A stretch of DNA of 64,000 nt. Source: Clostridia bacterium (GTDB lineage Bacteria > Bacillota > Clostridia > Peptostreptococcales > Anaerovoracaceae). Positions 52,528 to 61,212 of this stretch are shown one piece after another. The notes under the pieces were generated by a model, which did not search any database, was not told where the DNA came from, and was given only the letters and a program-made list of their open reading frames with translations. A program made the position numbers and the translations under genes. The stretch is from contig CABJAP010000008.1 of assembly GCA_902363595.1 (NCBI GenBank), positions 1 through 64,000 on the forward strand, given 5' to 3'. Each line of letters begins with the position of its first letter. Position 1 is the first letter of the stretch.

Positions 52528-53691
52528 ATGAAAAAATTTCAGTATTATATTCCCACCCGGATTTTGTTCGGAAAAGGAGCGCTGGATGGCCTGCACAAGC
52601 AGGCTCTGCCCGGAAAAAAGGCGCTGATCGTCATCAGCAGCGGAAAATCAACCAAGGCCAACGGGTATCTGGCCCGCGTGGAAGAGCAGCTTGAAAAAGC
52701 CGGCTGTGAGCATGTTCTCTTTGATAAGATTCTGCCCAATCCAGTGCTTCGCCACGTGATGGAAGGCGGCGCGCTGGCTAAGGAGACAGGCTGTGACTTC
52801 GTTGTCGGCCTGGGCGGCGGCAGCAGCATGGACGCAGCCAAAGCCATTGCCGTCATGGCCACCAATCCCGGCGATTATTGGGATTATAACGGCGGCAAGA
52901 CGGGCAAGGGACTGCCGCTGGTATGCGATCCTCTTCCCATCGTCGCCATTACCACCACTGCAGGAACAGGTTCGGAAGCCGATGCTGCTACCGTTACCAC
53001 CAAAGAGGAGACCAATGAAAAATGCGGGTATGTCAATGAAAAACTCTATCCTGCCATCTCAGTGGTGGACCCGGACTTGATGATGACCATCCCGCCGATG
53101 CTGACGGCTTATCAGGGATTCGACGCCCTCTTTCATGCAGTGGAAAGCGTTATCAACAAATACGAAAATCCGATGGGTGAAATGTTCGCCCTCAAAGCCA
53201 TCGAATATATTGCCAAATACCTGCCGACGGCGGTCAAGGATGGAAGCAATGAAGAAGCCCGCAGCTACGTGGCTCTGGCAAACACACTGGCCGGATTCTT
53301 TATGATGTGCACCTCGGAGCATTCCATGGAACACGCCCTCAGCGCTTATCATCACAGCCTGCCCCACGGTGCAGGACTGATTATGATCAGTCTGGCTTAT
53401 CACGACCACTTTGTCAAAACCAGCGCTTGCGACGAGCAGTACATCAAGATGGCCAAAGCCATGGGAAAACACCATGCCAAGGATGCCGGCGACTTTATAG
53501 ATGCGTTAGCACAGCTGCAGAAGGACTGCAGCGTGGACCAGCTGAAAATGAGCGATTACGGAATTAAACAAGAAGAACTGGATAAATATGCGGTTAATGC
53601 CAGAGAGTCCATGGGAAGGCTCTTTGCCTGCGACCCGGTTTCTCTGTCTGATGAAGATGTCGTGAAAATTTATCAGAAATCCTATCGCTAG
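52528..53691 (+). CDS. Iron-containing alcohol dehydrogenase
   Basis: A group III (iron-dependent) dehydrogenase of 387 residues. The ATG at 52528 follows AAGGAGTGAAGAAACCG; a GTG at 52516 is part of the ribosome site. The nucleotide motif GLGGGSSMDAAKAIA is present, as is the metal site including TTAGTGSEAD, LFHAVESVI and SMEHALSAYHHSLPHGAGL histidines. It reduces an aldehyde such as acetaldehyde or butyraldehyde, using NADH. The gene ends with a terminator. Confidence 0.94.
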   Translation: MKKFQYYIPTRILFGKGALDGLHKQALPGKKALIVISSGKSTKANGYLARVEEQLEKAGCEHVLFDKILPNPVLRHVMEGGALAKETGCDFVVGLGGGSSMDAAKAIAVMATNPGDYWDYNGGKTGKGLPLVCDPLPIVAITTTAGTGSEADAATVTTKEETNEKCGYVNEKLYPAISVVDPDLMMTIPPMLTAYQGFDALFHAVESVINKYENPMGEMFALKAIEYIAKYLPTAVKDGSNEEARSYVALANTLAGFFMMCTSEHSMEHALSAYHHSLPHGAGLIMISLAYHDHFVKTSACDEQYIKMAKAMGKHHAKDAGDFIDALAQLQKDCSVDQLKMSDYGIKQEELDKYAVNARESMGRLFACDPVSLSDEDVVKIYQKSYR

Positions 53692-53716
53692 TTTTTTTGC
53701 GATATTGGAACTTACG

Positions 53717-53753
53717 AAAACGCGGCTTGCCACTTGCAAGTCGCGTTTTCTTT
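53717..53753 (+). terminator. Terminator after the iron alcohol dehydrogenase gene
   Basis: AAAACGCGGCTTGC-CACTT-GCAAGTCGCGTTTTCTTT, a 13-bp stem and T run on the plus strand. Confidence 0.85.
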
Positions 53754-54017
53754 ATGGGTTCAGCTCCGAATCCACAGTCCAGGGTCCCGGAAAATTTTTA
53801 TAAAATTTTTTATTTTTTACGCGAAGTTGTGGGTTTGCGAGGGCTGACCCCGCCAACTTGACTGCCCGCGCAAACTCAAGTCGGATCTGACAGCGTCTGG
53901 CTGTTGAAACCTGCGCAAAAAGTGAAATCTTTTTTTATTTTTTTCTCAAAGATCCCCACGCCCCCTCTCCAAGCCGCAGCCGCCCCATATTCCGATTGCC
54001 GTAGTCTCACCCTAATA

Positions 54018-54126
54018 TAAAAAAGTTTCCTCTGGAAACGTTATTCGCGCTTCGCGCTCACTTTCACAAGGTAAACTTTTTTGAAATACAGAAAATGCTA
54101 CGCAATCGATATTTCCTGTATTATAA
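54018..54126 (-). repeat. Structured dispersed repeat, copy B
   Basis: About 107 bases nearly identical to copy A (20454-20571), in the opposite orientation. Differences are single bases, some in loops. It contains the same two stems. It sits between two convergent genes. Confidence 0.75.
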
Positions 54127-54183
54127 AAAATCCCGCACTGGACGTCCCTGCGGGATTTTATTTTACAATACACACTTGATTTT

Positions 54184-55053
54184 TTATATAAAGTTAATTT
54201 CCGTATCTCCAGTATCGCAATTCGTCTCAATATGATTGGCCGCCGCCGGATTTTCCGCAAGATAAGTGCTGCCCACGCTCTTTCCATTAATGGAGCAGTC
54301 CCCCAAGTCCGTCTGCGTTTTTATGGAATAGGAATCCTGCGGTAGGTAGGTGGTCAAAGTACAATCCCCCATGTCACCGTCGATTTTCGTCATTCCTGCA
54401 AATTCTCCGGAGAGATTCATATCACCCGCATTTAGCTTAATCGAGGCAGAGGAAGATTTAATGCTGGCCCCTTGGATACTGCCCATATCGGCACGCAGGT
54501 CCAGTTCTCCGGCTATAATCCCGTTCATGGTAACATCTCCCGCATCCGACTCGATGTGCAGCGTTTTTGCCGATAGATCATTGAGCTTTACATCCCCCAT
54601 ATCGCTGTCAATCTCAACGCGATCAAAGGCTGTACCTTGGGGGTAATAAATTTTTATCACCGTATCTTTGTGGTCGCCCAGATTGAAAAGATTCAAGTTA
54701 AACCAGCGGATTTTTTTCCCGGATGGCTTTACATTCAGGATACCGTTTTCCACAGAAACCCTGGGTGCGCCCATGGCTTTGTCATAACTGGTTTCCACTG
54801 CGAAGGTCTGCCCTTGGACAAATTCCACCCGGCCCAGGTCCGAATCCACATTGATGGAAGAAAAGGCTTCTGTCGCTCCATTCTGATGCTCTTGCTGTCC
54901 GCCGGTAAGGCTGATCCATGGAACCCGCTCCTCAACACTGGCCAAACCCCGAATTCCTCCCAAGGCCGCGCCGGCAATGCTGAGAAGCAGTCCTGCGCCG
55001 ACCACGATTCCGCAGACCATTAAAAAGGTTTTCATTCTCTTACTCATTTCCAT
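54184..55053 (-). CDS. DUF4097 domain protein (adhesin-like beta-helix)
   Basis: An N-terminal membrane helix (about 8-30) precedes a ~230-residue repetitive beta-rich domain. Repeated motifs include [V/I]-x-x-D-x-G-D-[VC]-x-[LM]-[NT] (for example VEIDSDMGDVKLNDL, SDAGDVTMNGI, IDGDMGDCTLTTY, DTGDTEINFI). The DUF4097 fold forms a beta-helix. It is the last gene of a PadR-DUF1700-DUF4097 operon found widely in Firmicutes, probably a membrane-stress or envelope-sensing module. Function is unknown. Confidence 0.85.
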   Translation of the reverse strand: MEMSKRMKTFLMVCGIVVGAGLLLSIAGAALGGIRGLASVEERVPWISLTGGQQEHQNGATEAFSSINVDSDLGRVEFVQGQTFAVETSYDKAMGAPRVSVENGILNVKPSGKKIRWFNLNLFNLGDHKDTVIKIYYPQGTAFDRVEIDSDMGDVKLNDLSAKTLHIESDAGDVTMNGIIAGELDLRADMGSIQGASIKSSSASIKLNAGDMNLSGEFAGMTKIDGDMGDCTLTTYLPQDSYSIKTQTDLGDCSINGKSVGSTYLAENPAAANHIETNCDTGDTEINFI

Positions 55054-55660
55054 GCCCCTCCTTTGCCAGCTTTTTCTCCCGTCTCCTCTGACTGCTCTTC
55101 TGCATTTCTTTTGCAGTCAAACGGATGAGGGCCCTGGCACCTATCACAACACCTACACACAAAACTGCCATTAGACCGGCGGCTACAAGCCCCATGCCGA
55201 TCAGCATCATACCGCCCGCCACGCTTCCGGCCAGCCCGGCAAATCCGATGGCGACAAGAGCAATGCCGCCGATGCAGAATGCGATCAGACAGGCAAGCAG
55301 CGCTGCGATCACCGCAAAGATACTGATAAAGACGGCAAAGGCTACGGCCCCCAGAGCGATCGCCAGCGGCAAGGCGACCGGCGCCGCAAAGATGCCCATG
55401 ATCACCCATAAAATCGCTGACAGCCCTTTTTTGGTGCTCTGGCGGCCATTGTCGTGATCCAGCTGGCGGACAGCGTAATCAGCCTTAATCTGGGTCGCAA
55501 CTTTAGATGGACTTCCCAGCTCCTGGATAGTCTCTGCTTCCCGTTCCGGTCCGGCCTCATCAAAATATTCACTGTAGTATTCCATCGCTGCCTGAATCTC
55601 TTCCTTCGGCAGCTTTGATAACTCGGCGGCCAGCCGGTTCATAAACTCTTGTCTATTCAT
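55040..55660 (-). CDS. DUF1700 domain membrane protein
   Basis: ATG at 55660 follows GGGGGTGAAGATC. The N-terminal DUF1700 segment (about 1-75) reads MNRQEFMNRLAAELSKLPKEEIQAAMEYYSEYFDEAG, then ELGSPSKVATQIKADYAV. The C-terminal half has four to five Ala/Gly-rich membrane helices and a basic tail. It is flanked by padR (overlap) and DUF4097, the standard trio. Possibly a membrane partner that senses signals for PadR. Confidence 0.9.
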   Translation of the reverse strand: MNRQEFMNRLAAELSKLPKEEIQAAMEYYSEYFDEAGPEREAETIQELGSPSKVATQIKADYAVRQLDHDNGRQSTKKGLSAILWVIMGIFAAPVALPLAIALGAVAFAVFISIFAVIAALLACLIAFCIGGIALVAIGFAGLAGSVAGGMMLIGMGLVAAGLMAVLCVGVVIGARALIRLTAKEMQKSSQRRREKKLAKEGHGNE

Positions 55661-55973
55661 GATCTTCACCCCCGTTGAGCAAGGAATCGATTTGATCCTT
55701 GTAAACTTTCCATTCTTTCTTATACATTTCACATCGTGTAAGCCCTTTTTCTGTTACCGTATAGTAACGCCGGTTCCTACCTTGATAGGGCTGGTCATAG
55801 GTCCGCAGATAATCCTCTTTCTGCAGGCGCCGCAGCACCGGATACAAGGTTGACTCGGATATATCCAGAACTTTTTTCATGGATTGAGTCAACACATACC
55901 CATAGGTATCTTCTTTTGAAAGGACCGACAATACACACGCTTCCAGAAGGGCTGAATCAATTTTAAATCCCAT
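55653..55973 (-). CDS. PadR-family transcriptional regulator
   Basis: A 106-residue winged helix: ALLEACVLSVLSKEDTYGYVLTQSMKK, then ISESTLYPVLRRLQKEDYLRTYDQPYQGRNRRYYTVTEKGLTRC, the PadR core. It likely controls its own PadR-DUF1700-DUF4097 operon. The overlap ATGA links it to DUF1700. Confidence 0.93.
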   Translation of the reverse strand: MGFKIDSALLEACVLSVLSKEDTYGYVLTQSMKKVLDISESTLYPVLRRLQKEDYLRTYDQPYQGRNRRYYTVTEKGLTRCEMYKKEWKVYKDQIDSLLNGGEDHE

Positions 55974-56066
55974 AGAGCATCCTTCTTTCTTTTATTATAT
56001 TGTTCATCTGCTAATACTATACGACGTATAATATTATTTGTCAAGCAGATTATGCAAACTTTTCTA

Positions 56067-56083
56067 TTGACCAGATCGGTCAA
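56067..56083. promoter_or_regulatory. TetR operator 1 (TTGACCAGATCGGTCAA)
   Basis: An imperfect 17-base palindrome, TTGACC...GGTCAA. Its left half is also the -35 box of the promoter TTGACC-17-TATACT (56067-56095), so bound TetR would block RNA polymerase. A near-identical site lies 33 bases downstream. Confidence 0.85.
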
Positions 56084-56099
56084 TGCTGTTATACTGTTA

Positions 56100-56116
56100 T
56101 TGACCGAATCGGTCAA
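56100..56116. promoter_or_regulatory. TetR operator 2 (TTGACCGAATCGGTCAA)
   Basis: The second 17-base palindrome, centred 33 bases (about three helical turns) from the first and just after the -10 box. The pair brackets the promoter of the tetR-ABC operon. Confidence 0.85.
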
Positions 56117-56133
56117 CGAAAAGGAGTTTTTTT

Positions 56134-56763
56134 ATGAACGACAAATTTTACAACCTGCCCGCCGAAAAACAAAACGCGATTATCAACGCTGCGCTCCATG
56201 TGTTTGCGGAAAATGATTATAAAAAAGCGTCAACAGAGGAGATCACCCGGCTGGCCGGTATTTCCAAGGGCCTGCTTTTTCATTATTTCGGCAGCAAAAA
56301 AGAGCTGTATCTCCACCTCTATCAATATGCGGAAAAGTCCCTGATTGAGGGAATGAGGCGGTACTACGATTCTGAGGAGACGGATTTTTTCAAAGCTCTG
56401 ATCAGCGCACAGATGGCGAAAGTTCAGGTGCTTCATCAGCATCCGGATCTAATTTCCTTTTTGGTGAGAGCCTATCTGGAACACGATGACGCCGTAGAAG
56501 CACAGATAGATACCAGGTTCAGAGACATTATCTCGGCCAGCCGCACCACAGTCCTGGAACGCACCGACGGCAGCAAATTCAAAGAAAGCATTTCCCCGGA
56601 CCAGGCCCTGGATATCATCCTTTGGATGTCGGACGGTTTTATGCGCAGCCGCACGCCGCAGCAGCTGGCAGACCTGGAAGCGCTCAATGAAGAATTTTTG
56701 TCCTATATGGATTTGCTGCGCCGTCATTTTTATAAGGAGGAATATTGGGATGAACATAATTGA
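56134..56763 (+). CDS. TetR-family regulator
   Basis: N-terminal HTH (about 10-55): AIINAALHVFAENDYKKASTEEITRLAGISKGLLFHYFGSKKELYLHLY. The C-terminal ligand domain (about 60-200) is helical and specific to this protein. The gene is first in an operon with an ABC exporter and is preceded by two palindromic operators overlapping its promoter. Autorepression relieved by an unknown ligand is the simplest model. The ATG follows AAAAGGAGTTTTTTT. Confidence 0.92.
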   Translation: MNDKFYNLPAEKQNAIINAALHVFAENDYKKASTEEITRLAGISKGLLFHYFGSKKELYLHLYQYAEKSLIEGMRRYYDSEETDFFKALISAQMAKVQVLHQHPDLISFLVRAYLEHDDAVEAQIDTRFRDIISASRTTVLERTDGSKFKESISPDQALDIILWMSDGFMRSRTPQQLADLEALNEEFLSYMDLLRRHFYKEEYWDEHN

Positions 56764-57640
56764 AACAAAAGGTCTGACAAAATACTACGGCAAATCCCGG
56801 GGGATCATTGATCTGGATTTGTCCGTTTCGGAGGGAGAAATCTTCGGTTTCATCGGCCCCAACGGAGCGGGAAAAAGTACAACGATCCGCCTGCTGCTGG
56901 GTCTGATTTCCCCTTCATCGGGAACCGCCAAGGTTCTCAATATGGATTGCGGCCGGGAGCGAACGTCGATTTTGGCTGAAATCGGCTATATGCCGTCGGA
57001 AGCTATGTTTTATGATAATTTGCGCGTGAAGGAGATAATCCAGCTCTCAGCCAAGCTGCATAATAAGGATTGCAGCCGGGAAGCTGCCTTGCTCTGTGAC
57101 CGTTTTATGCTGGATAAAGAGAAGAAAATTCGGGAGCTTTCTCTGGGAAATCGGAAAAAGGTCGGGATTGTCTGTGCCTTCCAGCACCGCCCTCAGCTGT
57201 ACATACTGGATGAACCCACAAGCGGGCTGGATCCGCTGATGCAGAAGGAGTTCTTTTCGTTGGTGGAAGAGCGGAACAAAGAAGGTGCCGCTGTCTTTCT
57301 CTCTTCCCACGTGCTTTCAGAAATTCAGCGTCATTGCCATAGCGCCGCCATTATCCGGGACGGGCAGCTGGTCGTGCATGGCTCAGTCGAAGCCCTTTCC
57401 AAAACATCGGCGCGGAAAGTGGAGGTTCACGGGATTCAAACGCCGCCGGCCATCGATGGTATCCTCGATGTGGACTGCGGCGCAGAAAGTGTCCGCTTTT
57501 TATACCAGGGGGAGATGAAGTCGCTGATCGCCTCGCTGAATGCCCTTCCTGTCCAGGACCTTTCGATATCCGAACCGGATATCGAAGAAATCTTTATGCA
57601 CTTTTATCATGAAAGGAGTGGGTCCAATGATCTTATTTAG
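56750..57640 (+). CDS. ABC transporter ATP-binding protein (exporter)
   Basis: Start ATG at 56750 after AAGGAGGAATATTGGG, overlapping tetR by 14 bases. Walker A GPNGAGKSTTIRLLLG, signature LSLGNRKKVGI (a variant of LSGGQ), Walker B LYILDEPTSGLDP, H-loop SSHVLSE. It powers export with the next membrane protein, CcmA/DrrA-like. TetR control suggests drug, lipid or bacteriocin efflux. Confidence 0.93.
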   Translation: MNIIETKGLTKYYGKSRGIIDLDLSVSEGEIFGFIGPNGAGKSTTIRLLLGLISPSSGTAKVLNMDCGRERTSILAEIGYMPSEAMFYDNLRVKEIIQLSAKLHNKDCSREAALLCDRFMLDKEKKIRELSLGNRKKVGIVCAFQHRPQLYILDEPTSGLDPLMQKEFFSLVEERNKEGAAVFLSSHVLSEIQRHCHSAAIIRDGQLVVHGSVEALSKTSARKVEVHGIQTPPAIDGILDVDCGAESVRFLYQGEMKSLIASLNALPVQDLSISEPDIEEIFMHFYHERSGSNDLI

Positions 57641-58415
57641 ACATGAATTGCGGCAGGGCCGCAGGATGCTGCTGATTTGGAGCGCTGTGGTCGGTTTTAT
57701 GATTTTGATCTGTATGCTCATGTACCCGGAAATGGGAAAGCAGATGGGCGGTATCGACAAAATCTTTTCTCAGATGGGGGGTTTTACCGAAGCCTTTGGC
57801 ATGGATAAGCTGAGTTTGGGTTCGGTGATGGGCTTTTACGGTATCGAATGCGGAAATGTTCTGGGAATCGGCGGTGCTTTTTTCGCGGCTCTGCTGGGGA
57901 TCAGCAGCCTGGCTAAGGAGGAGGCCGGTCATACGGCGGAATTTCTCCTCACCCATCCCATCAGCCGCATGAGGGTCACTTGGGAAAAGCTGGCTGCTCT
58001 GATCTGCCAATTGATTCTTTTTAATGCAATCTGCATCGCCTGTTCATTGATTTCTTTTGTTCTGATCGATGAACAAATAGAGGTTAAGGCGTTTGTCCTC
58101 TTTCACATCGCCCAGTTCCTGCTTCAGCTGGAAATCGCACTTATCTGTTTTGCCATTTCCTCCTTTTTGCGTAGATCCGGGCTTGGACTTGGTCTTGGCT
58201 TTGCCGCTCTACTGTATTTCCTCAATATCATCGGAAACATCAGCAGCCAGGCCGATTGGCTCAAATATATCACGCCATTCAAATATGCTGACGCTTCCTC
58301 CATTATTCCCGATGGGACGCTGGACGGCAAGCTGATCATATTGGGAATGGTATACACGCTGGCAGCGGCGCTGATCGCTTTCCTGCATTTCCGGCGCAAG
58401 GATATCAGCGTGTAG
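57627..58415 (+). CDS. ABC-2 type transporter permease
   Basis: ATG at 57627 after GAAAGGAGTGGGTCCA, overlapping the ATPase gene by 14 bases. 262 residues with about six membrane helices (for example RRMLLIWSAVVGFMILICMLMYP, IGGAFFAALLGISSLAKEEAGHTAEFLLTHPISR) and the family motif around the second loop. Forms an exporter with the ATPase. Substrate unknown. Confidence 0.9.
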   Translation: MILFRHELRQGRRMLLIWSAVVGFMILICMLMYPEMGKQMGGIDKIFSQMGGFTEAFGMDKLSLGSVMGFYGIECGNVLGIGGAFFAALLGISSLAKEEAGHTAEFLLTHPISRMRVTWEKLAALICQLILFNAICIACSLISFVLIDEQIEVKAFVLFHIAQFLLQLEIALICFAISSFLRRSGLGLGLGFAALLYFLNIIGNISSQADWLKYITPFKYADASSIIPDGTLDGKLIILGMVYTLAAALIAFLHFRRKDISV

Positions 58416-58459
58416 GTGCGTAGGCAGATACACATTCAGCCCATACCAAACCTCCCGGC

Positions 58460-59419
58460 TCATTCGCCAATGCGCTCGATTTCCCGCCTCAGTTCCTCCA
58501 GGTCGGTAATGCGGTTAATCGTCCTTCTTACCGCCGCGGAACCTCTGATCCCTTTTAAATACCAGCCCACATGTTTGCGCATCTCCCTGACGGCCGCATA
58601 CTCGCCCTTGACTGCTGTCAGCCGCTCCAAATGAATGAGCATGGTTTGCAGCCGCTGCTCAAGGGAGGGCGCCGGCGGCTTTTCATCGCCTTTCCAAATG
58701 GCAATCGCATCGCGGAAAATCCAGGGGTTCCCGAGGGCGCCCCTGGCAATCATCACCATGTCGCATCCGGTCTCTTTCAGCATGCGATTGGCATCTTCGC
58801 CTGAAAAAACGTCTCCATTTCCAATCACTGGAATATTGACGTTTTCTTTTACCCTGCGGATCATATCCCAGTCCGCATGGCCCGTATAATACTGCTGCCT
58901 TGTTCTGCCGTGAACTGCAACAGCAGCGGCCCCCGCAGCCTCAATGGCTTTGGCGGTCTGGACCGCGTTGATGGAATCGTGATCCCATCCGATGCGGATT
59001 TTGGCCGTCACCGGCTTTCCCGCATGATCCGCAGCCGCTTTTACCAGCTCATATATTCGATCCGGATCTTTCAGCAGTGCGGAGCCTTCGCCGTTTTTTA
59101 CCACCTTGGGCACCGGACAGCCCATATTAATATCAAACGCCGCATTTTTACGACCCCGCAAGGTTTTTGCCGCATGGGCGATGATGTCCGGTTCGCTCCC
59201 AAACAACTGATAGGCGATCGGCTCTTCGCCTGGAAAGATTTCTAAGAGACGCTCTGTATTTTTATCTTTGTACCAGAGTCCCTTGGCGCTGACCATTTCC
59301 GAGTACAGAAGGGCAGCCCCCTGCTCCTTTGCCAAACTTCTGGCAGGACCGTCGGTAATCCCGGCCAGCGGCGCTAAAACGAAAGGGTTTTCCAGCTCAA
59401 TATTCCCTATTTTCATCAT
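58460..59419 (-). CDS. dusB: tRNA-dihydrouridine synthase DusB
   Basis: TIM-barrel FMN enzyme, 319 residues. Catalytic Cys101 in [23 protein letters not shown]-binding [20 protein letters not shown] and [11 protein letters not shown]. Reduces uridine in tRNA D-loops. It overlaps coaX by 4 bases (ATGA), so coupled. Confidence 0.96.
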   Translation of the reverse strand: MMKIGNIELENPFVLAPLAGITDGPARSLAKEQGAALLYSEMVSAKGLWYKDKNTERLLEIFPGEEPIAYQLFGSEPDIIAHAAKTLRGRKNAAFDINMGCPVPKVVKNGEGSALLKDPDRIYELVKAAADHAGKPVTAKIRIGWDHDSINAVQTAKAIEAAGAAAVAVHGRTRQQYYTGHADWDMIRRVKENVNIPVIGNGDVFSGEDANRMLKETGCDMVMIARGALGNPWIFRDAIAIWKGDEKPPAPSLEQRLQTMLIHLERLTAVKGEYAAVREMRKHVGWYLKGIRGSAAVRRTINRITDLEELRREIERIGE

Positions 59420-60207
59420 TTCTGTCTTTTATTCTTCCTATGGATAATTTCCAGGCCCTCCAAAGTCAGCAGCTTGTCCACATGATCGATGCAGTCGATC
59501 CCGCTGTCAATGAGAGTAGCCAGCCCTCCTGTGGCGATAACCTTTACCGGTTCTTCCGACTCGCTGTAATCCTGCAGTTCCTTCTTCATCTTTTTTACAA
59601 TATAGTCCACCATTCCCATATGGCCGTAGACCAGCCCCGACTGCATGCTGTGGATCGTATTTCTGCATATTACGTTCCCCGGTTCCTCCAGCTCGACCTT
59701 AGGCAGCTTGGCAGTCTTTTCGAACAGAGCCTCTGAAGAGATTTTCAATCCTGGCGCAATGGTACCGCCGATATACTCCGCTTTTTCTGAGATCGCGCAG
59801 AATGTTGTAGCCGTTCCGAAATCAATGATGATCAGCGGTCCGCCGTACTTGGCGTGAGCTGCCACCGCGTTGACAATTCGGTCTGCGCCTACCTGCTTTG
59901 GGTTATCGTATTTCACCACCAGGCCGGTTTTGATACCCGGTCCGATGACAATCGCTCTTTTATTAAAATATTTCATGGATAGATGCTGCAGCGTGAACAG
60001 TACGGAAGGTACTACCGTGGAAATGATCACGTCCTCCACTTCCCCTACGTCCAGTCCTTCGTACTGAAACAGCTGATTGATCACCATTCCGTATTCGTCG
60101 GCGCTCTTATTGTTATCCGTTTCCAGCCTCCAGTTTTGGATCAGCTCCCCCTCTTTAAAAACGCCCAGTACAATATTGGTGTTTCCTACGTCAAATGCTA
60201 GTAGCAT
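59416..60207 (-). CDS. coaX: Type III pantothenate kinase CoaX
   Basis: The first step of CoA synthesis. N-terminal [22 protein letters not shown] and [12 protein letters not shown], then [37 protein letters not shown] are the acetate/sugar-kinase-like motifs. Length 263 fits. Co-transcribed with dusB. Confidence 0.96.
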   Translation of the reverse strand: MLLAFDVGNTNIVLGVFKEGELIQNWRLETDNNKSADEYGMVINQLFQYEGLDVGEVEDVIISTVVPSVLFTLQHLSMKYFNKRAIVIGPGIKTGLVVKYDNPKQVGADRIVNAVAAHAKYGGPLIIIDFGTATTFCAISEKAEYIGGTIAPGLKISSEALFEKTAKLPKVELEEPGNVICRNTIHSMQSGLVYGHMGMVDYIVKKMKKELQDYSESEEPVKVIATGGLATLIDSGIDCIDHVDKLLTLEGLEIIHRKNKRQK

Positions 60208-60355
60208 GGCTTTGTTTCTCCTTTGCTCTGCCTTTTTTAGAATTCTGCAAGCTATTATACTCCAATATGCGCGCTATGTCGAGCATATTTATACCTGACA
60301 ATGAAAACTGGCGGGTCGCATGTGCCCGCCAGTATATTCATCAAATCAAATTCAC

Positions 60356-60751
60356 TTATTTAAGAGTAACCAGAACGTCTCCGGCATTTACGGACGCGCC
60401 CTTGGCTGCAGGTACGGTATCTACGGTTCCTGCTGCTGGTGCCATGATTTCGTTCTCCATTTTCATAGCTTCCAGAATGATCAGAACGTCTCCGGCATTT
60501 ACAGCCTGACCCGGTGTAACTTTCACTTCCAGAACTGTTCCCGGCATCGGGGCGCTTACCGTGTTTGCTCCCGCTGCCGGAGCTGCGGCAGCAGGTGCTG
60601 CCGGGGCCGGGGCTGCTGCCGGTGCAGGAGCAGGAGCCGCAGGCGCTGCCGCTGGTGCCGGTACAGGCGCTGCTGGTGCCGCTGCTCCGGCTACTTCTTC
60701 AACTTCTACTGCATACACAGTACCATTTACTGTAATGTTATATTTTTTCAT
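60356..60751 (-). CDS. Biotin carboxyl carrier subunit of Na+-pumping decarboxylase
   Basis: 131 residues. N-terminus [17 protein letters not shown] is the family cap. Then an Ala/Pro linker of ~40 residues, and a biotinyl domain ending with biotin-accepting Lys97 in EAMKMENEI. It carries CO2 from the carboxyltransferase to the membrane subunit. Upstream are the delta-type and alpha subunits. The reading frame is very Ala/Pro-rich on both strands, so shadow ORFs occur. Confidence 0.93.
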   Translation of the reverse strand: MKKYNITVNGTVYAVEVEEVAGAAAPAAPVPAPAAAPAAPAPAPAAAPAPAAPAAAAPAAGANTVSAPMPGTVLEVKVTPGQAVNAGDVLIILEAMKMENEIMAPAAGTVDTVPAAKGASVNAGDVLVTLK

Positions 60752-60787
60752 TTTCGTTTACTCTTCCTTTCCTGATAAATCCTTCAC

Positions 60788-61201
60788 TTAAAACTTTCTG
60801 CTGTCAATGCAGTCGGCGCGGCCAGCATCACCCCATGCTGTCGTGTCACCGGATATTCTGCGTATTTTCCGAACGATGAAATTATTTGCGCCCCCCTCAT
60901 AAGCAGTGATCGCTGCTGTAATGACTGCGATCAAACTGTCATCGGCAGTGACTGCTGCCGCTCCTGTGGGAGCTGCCGGGGCTGCAGCGGGTGCGGCATC
61001 TGCCTTCTGCGGCGCCTTATCTCCCTTGTTGGGACGATATGTAAATTTTGTCATGATTGCGATGCAGGCCCATAACAGGATCAGCACGATAAACGTGATC
61101 CCCATTCCCATCAGGGTCGTGATCCCGGCCCCTGCCATCTTTTCTCCAAAAGTCATGTTATGCATCACATCGGGATTTGCAAATTGCTCCATTAAGCTCA
61201 T
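60788..61201 (-). CDS. OadG/MmdD-like small membrane subunit of the decarboxylase
   Basis: A single membrane helix (MAGAGITTLMGMGITFIVLILLWACIAIMTKF; about 23-54) followed by an Ala-rich linker and a C-terminal AVITAAITAYEG-x-FIVRKIRRI motif, the signature of OadG/delta subunits. It anchors the alpha subunit to the membrane. It lies between the alpha and biotin-carrier genes. Confidence 0.9.
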   Translation of the reverse strand: MSLMEQFANPDVMHNMTFGEKMAGAGITTLMGMGITFIVLILLWACIAIMTKFTYRPNKGDKAPQKADAAPAAAPAAPTGAAAVTADDSLIAVITAAITAYEGGANNFIVRKIRRISGDTTAWGDAGRADCIDSRKF

Positions 61202-61212
61202 TATGCCACCTC

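Larger units (their letters stand above)
53692..54183. other. Intergenic region after the alcohol dehydrogenase gene
   Basis: 492 bases without a supported gene. They include the terminator at 53717-53753 and repeat copy B (54018-54126). The stretch 53770-54000 has an A/T-rich block (TTTTTATAAAATTTTTTATTTTTTACG region), GC-rich patches and scattered short inverted repeats, but no convincing ORF or RNA. Confidence 0.6.

Noticed and set aside
60561..60791. Ala/Gly-rich plus-strand ORF
   Set aside because: Shadow of the Ala/Pro linker of the biotin carrier subunit; GC-rich repeats leave several frames open.
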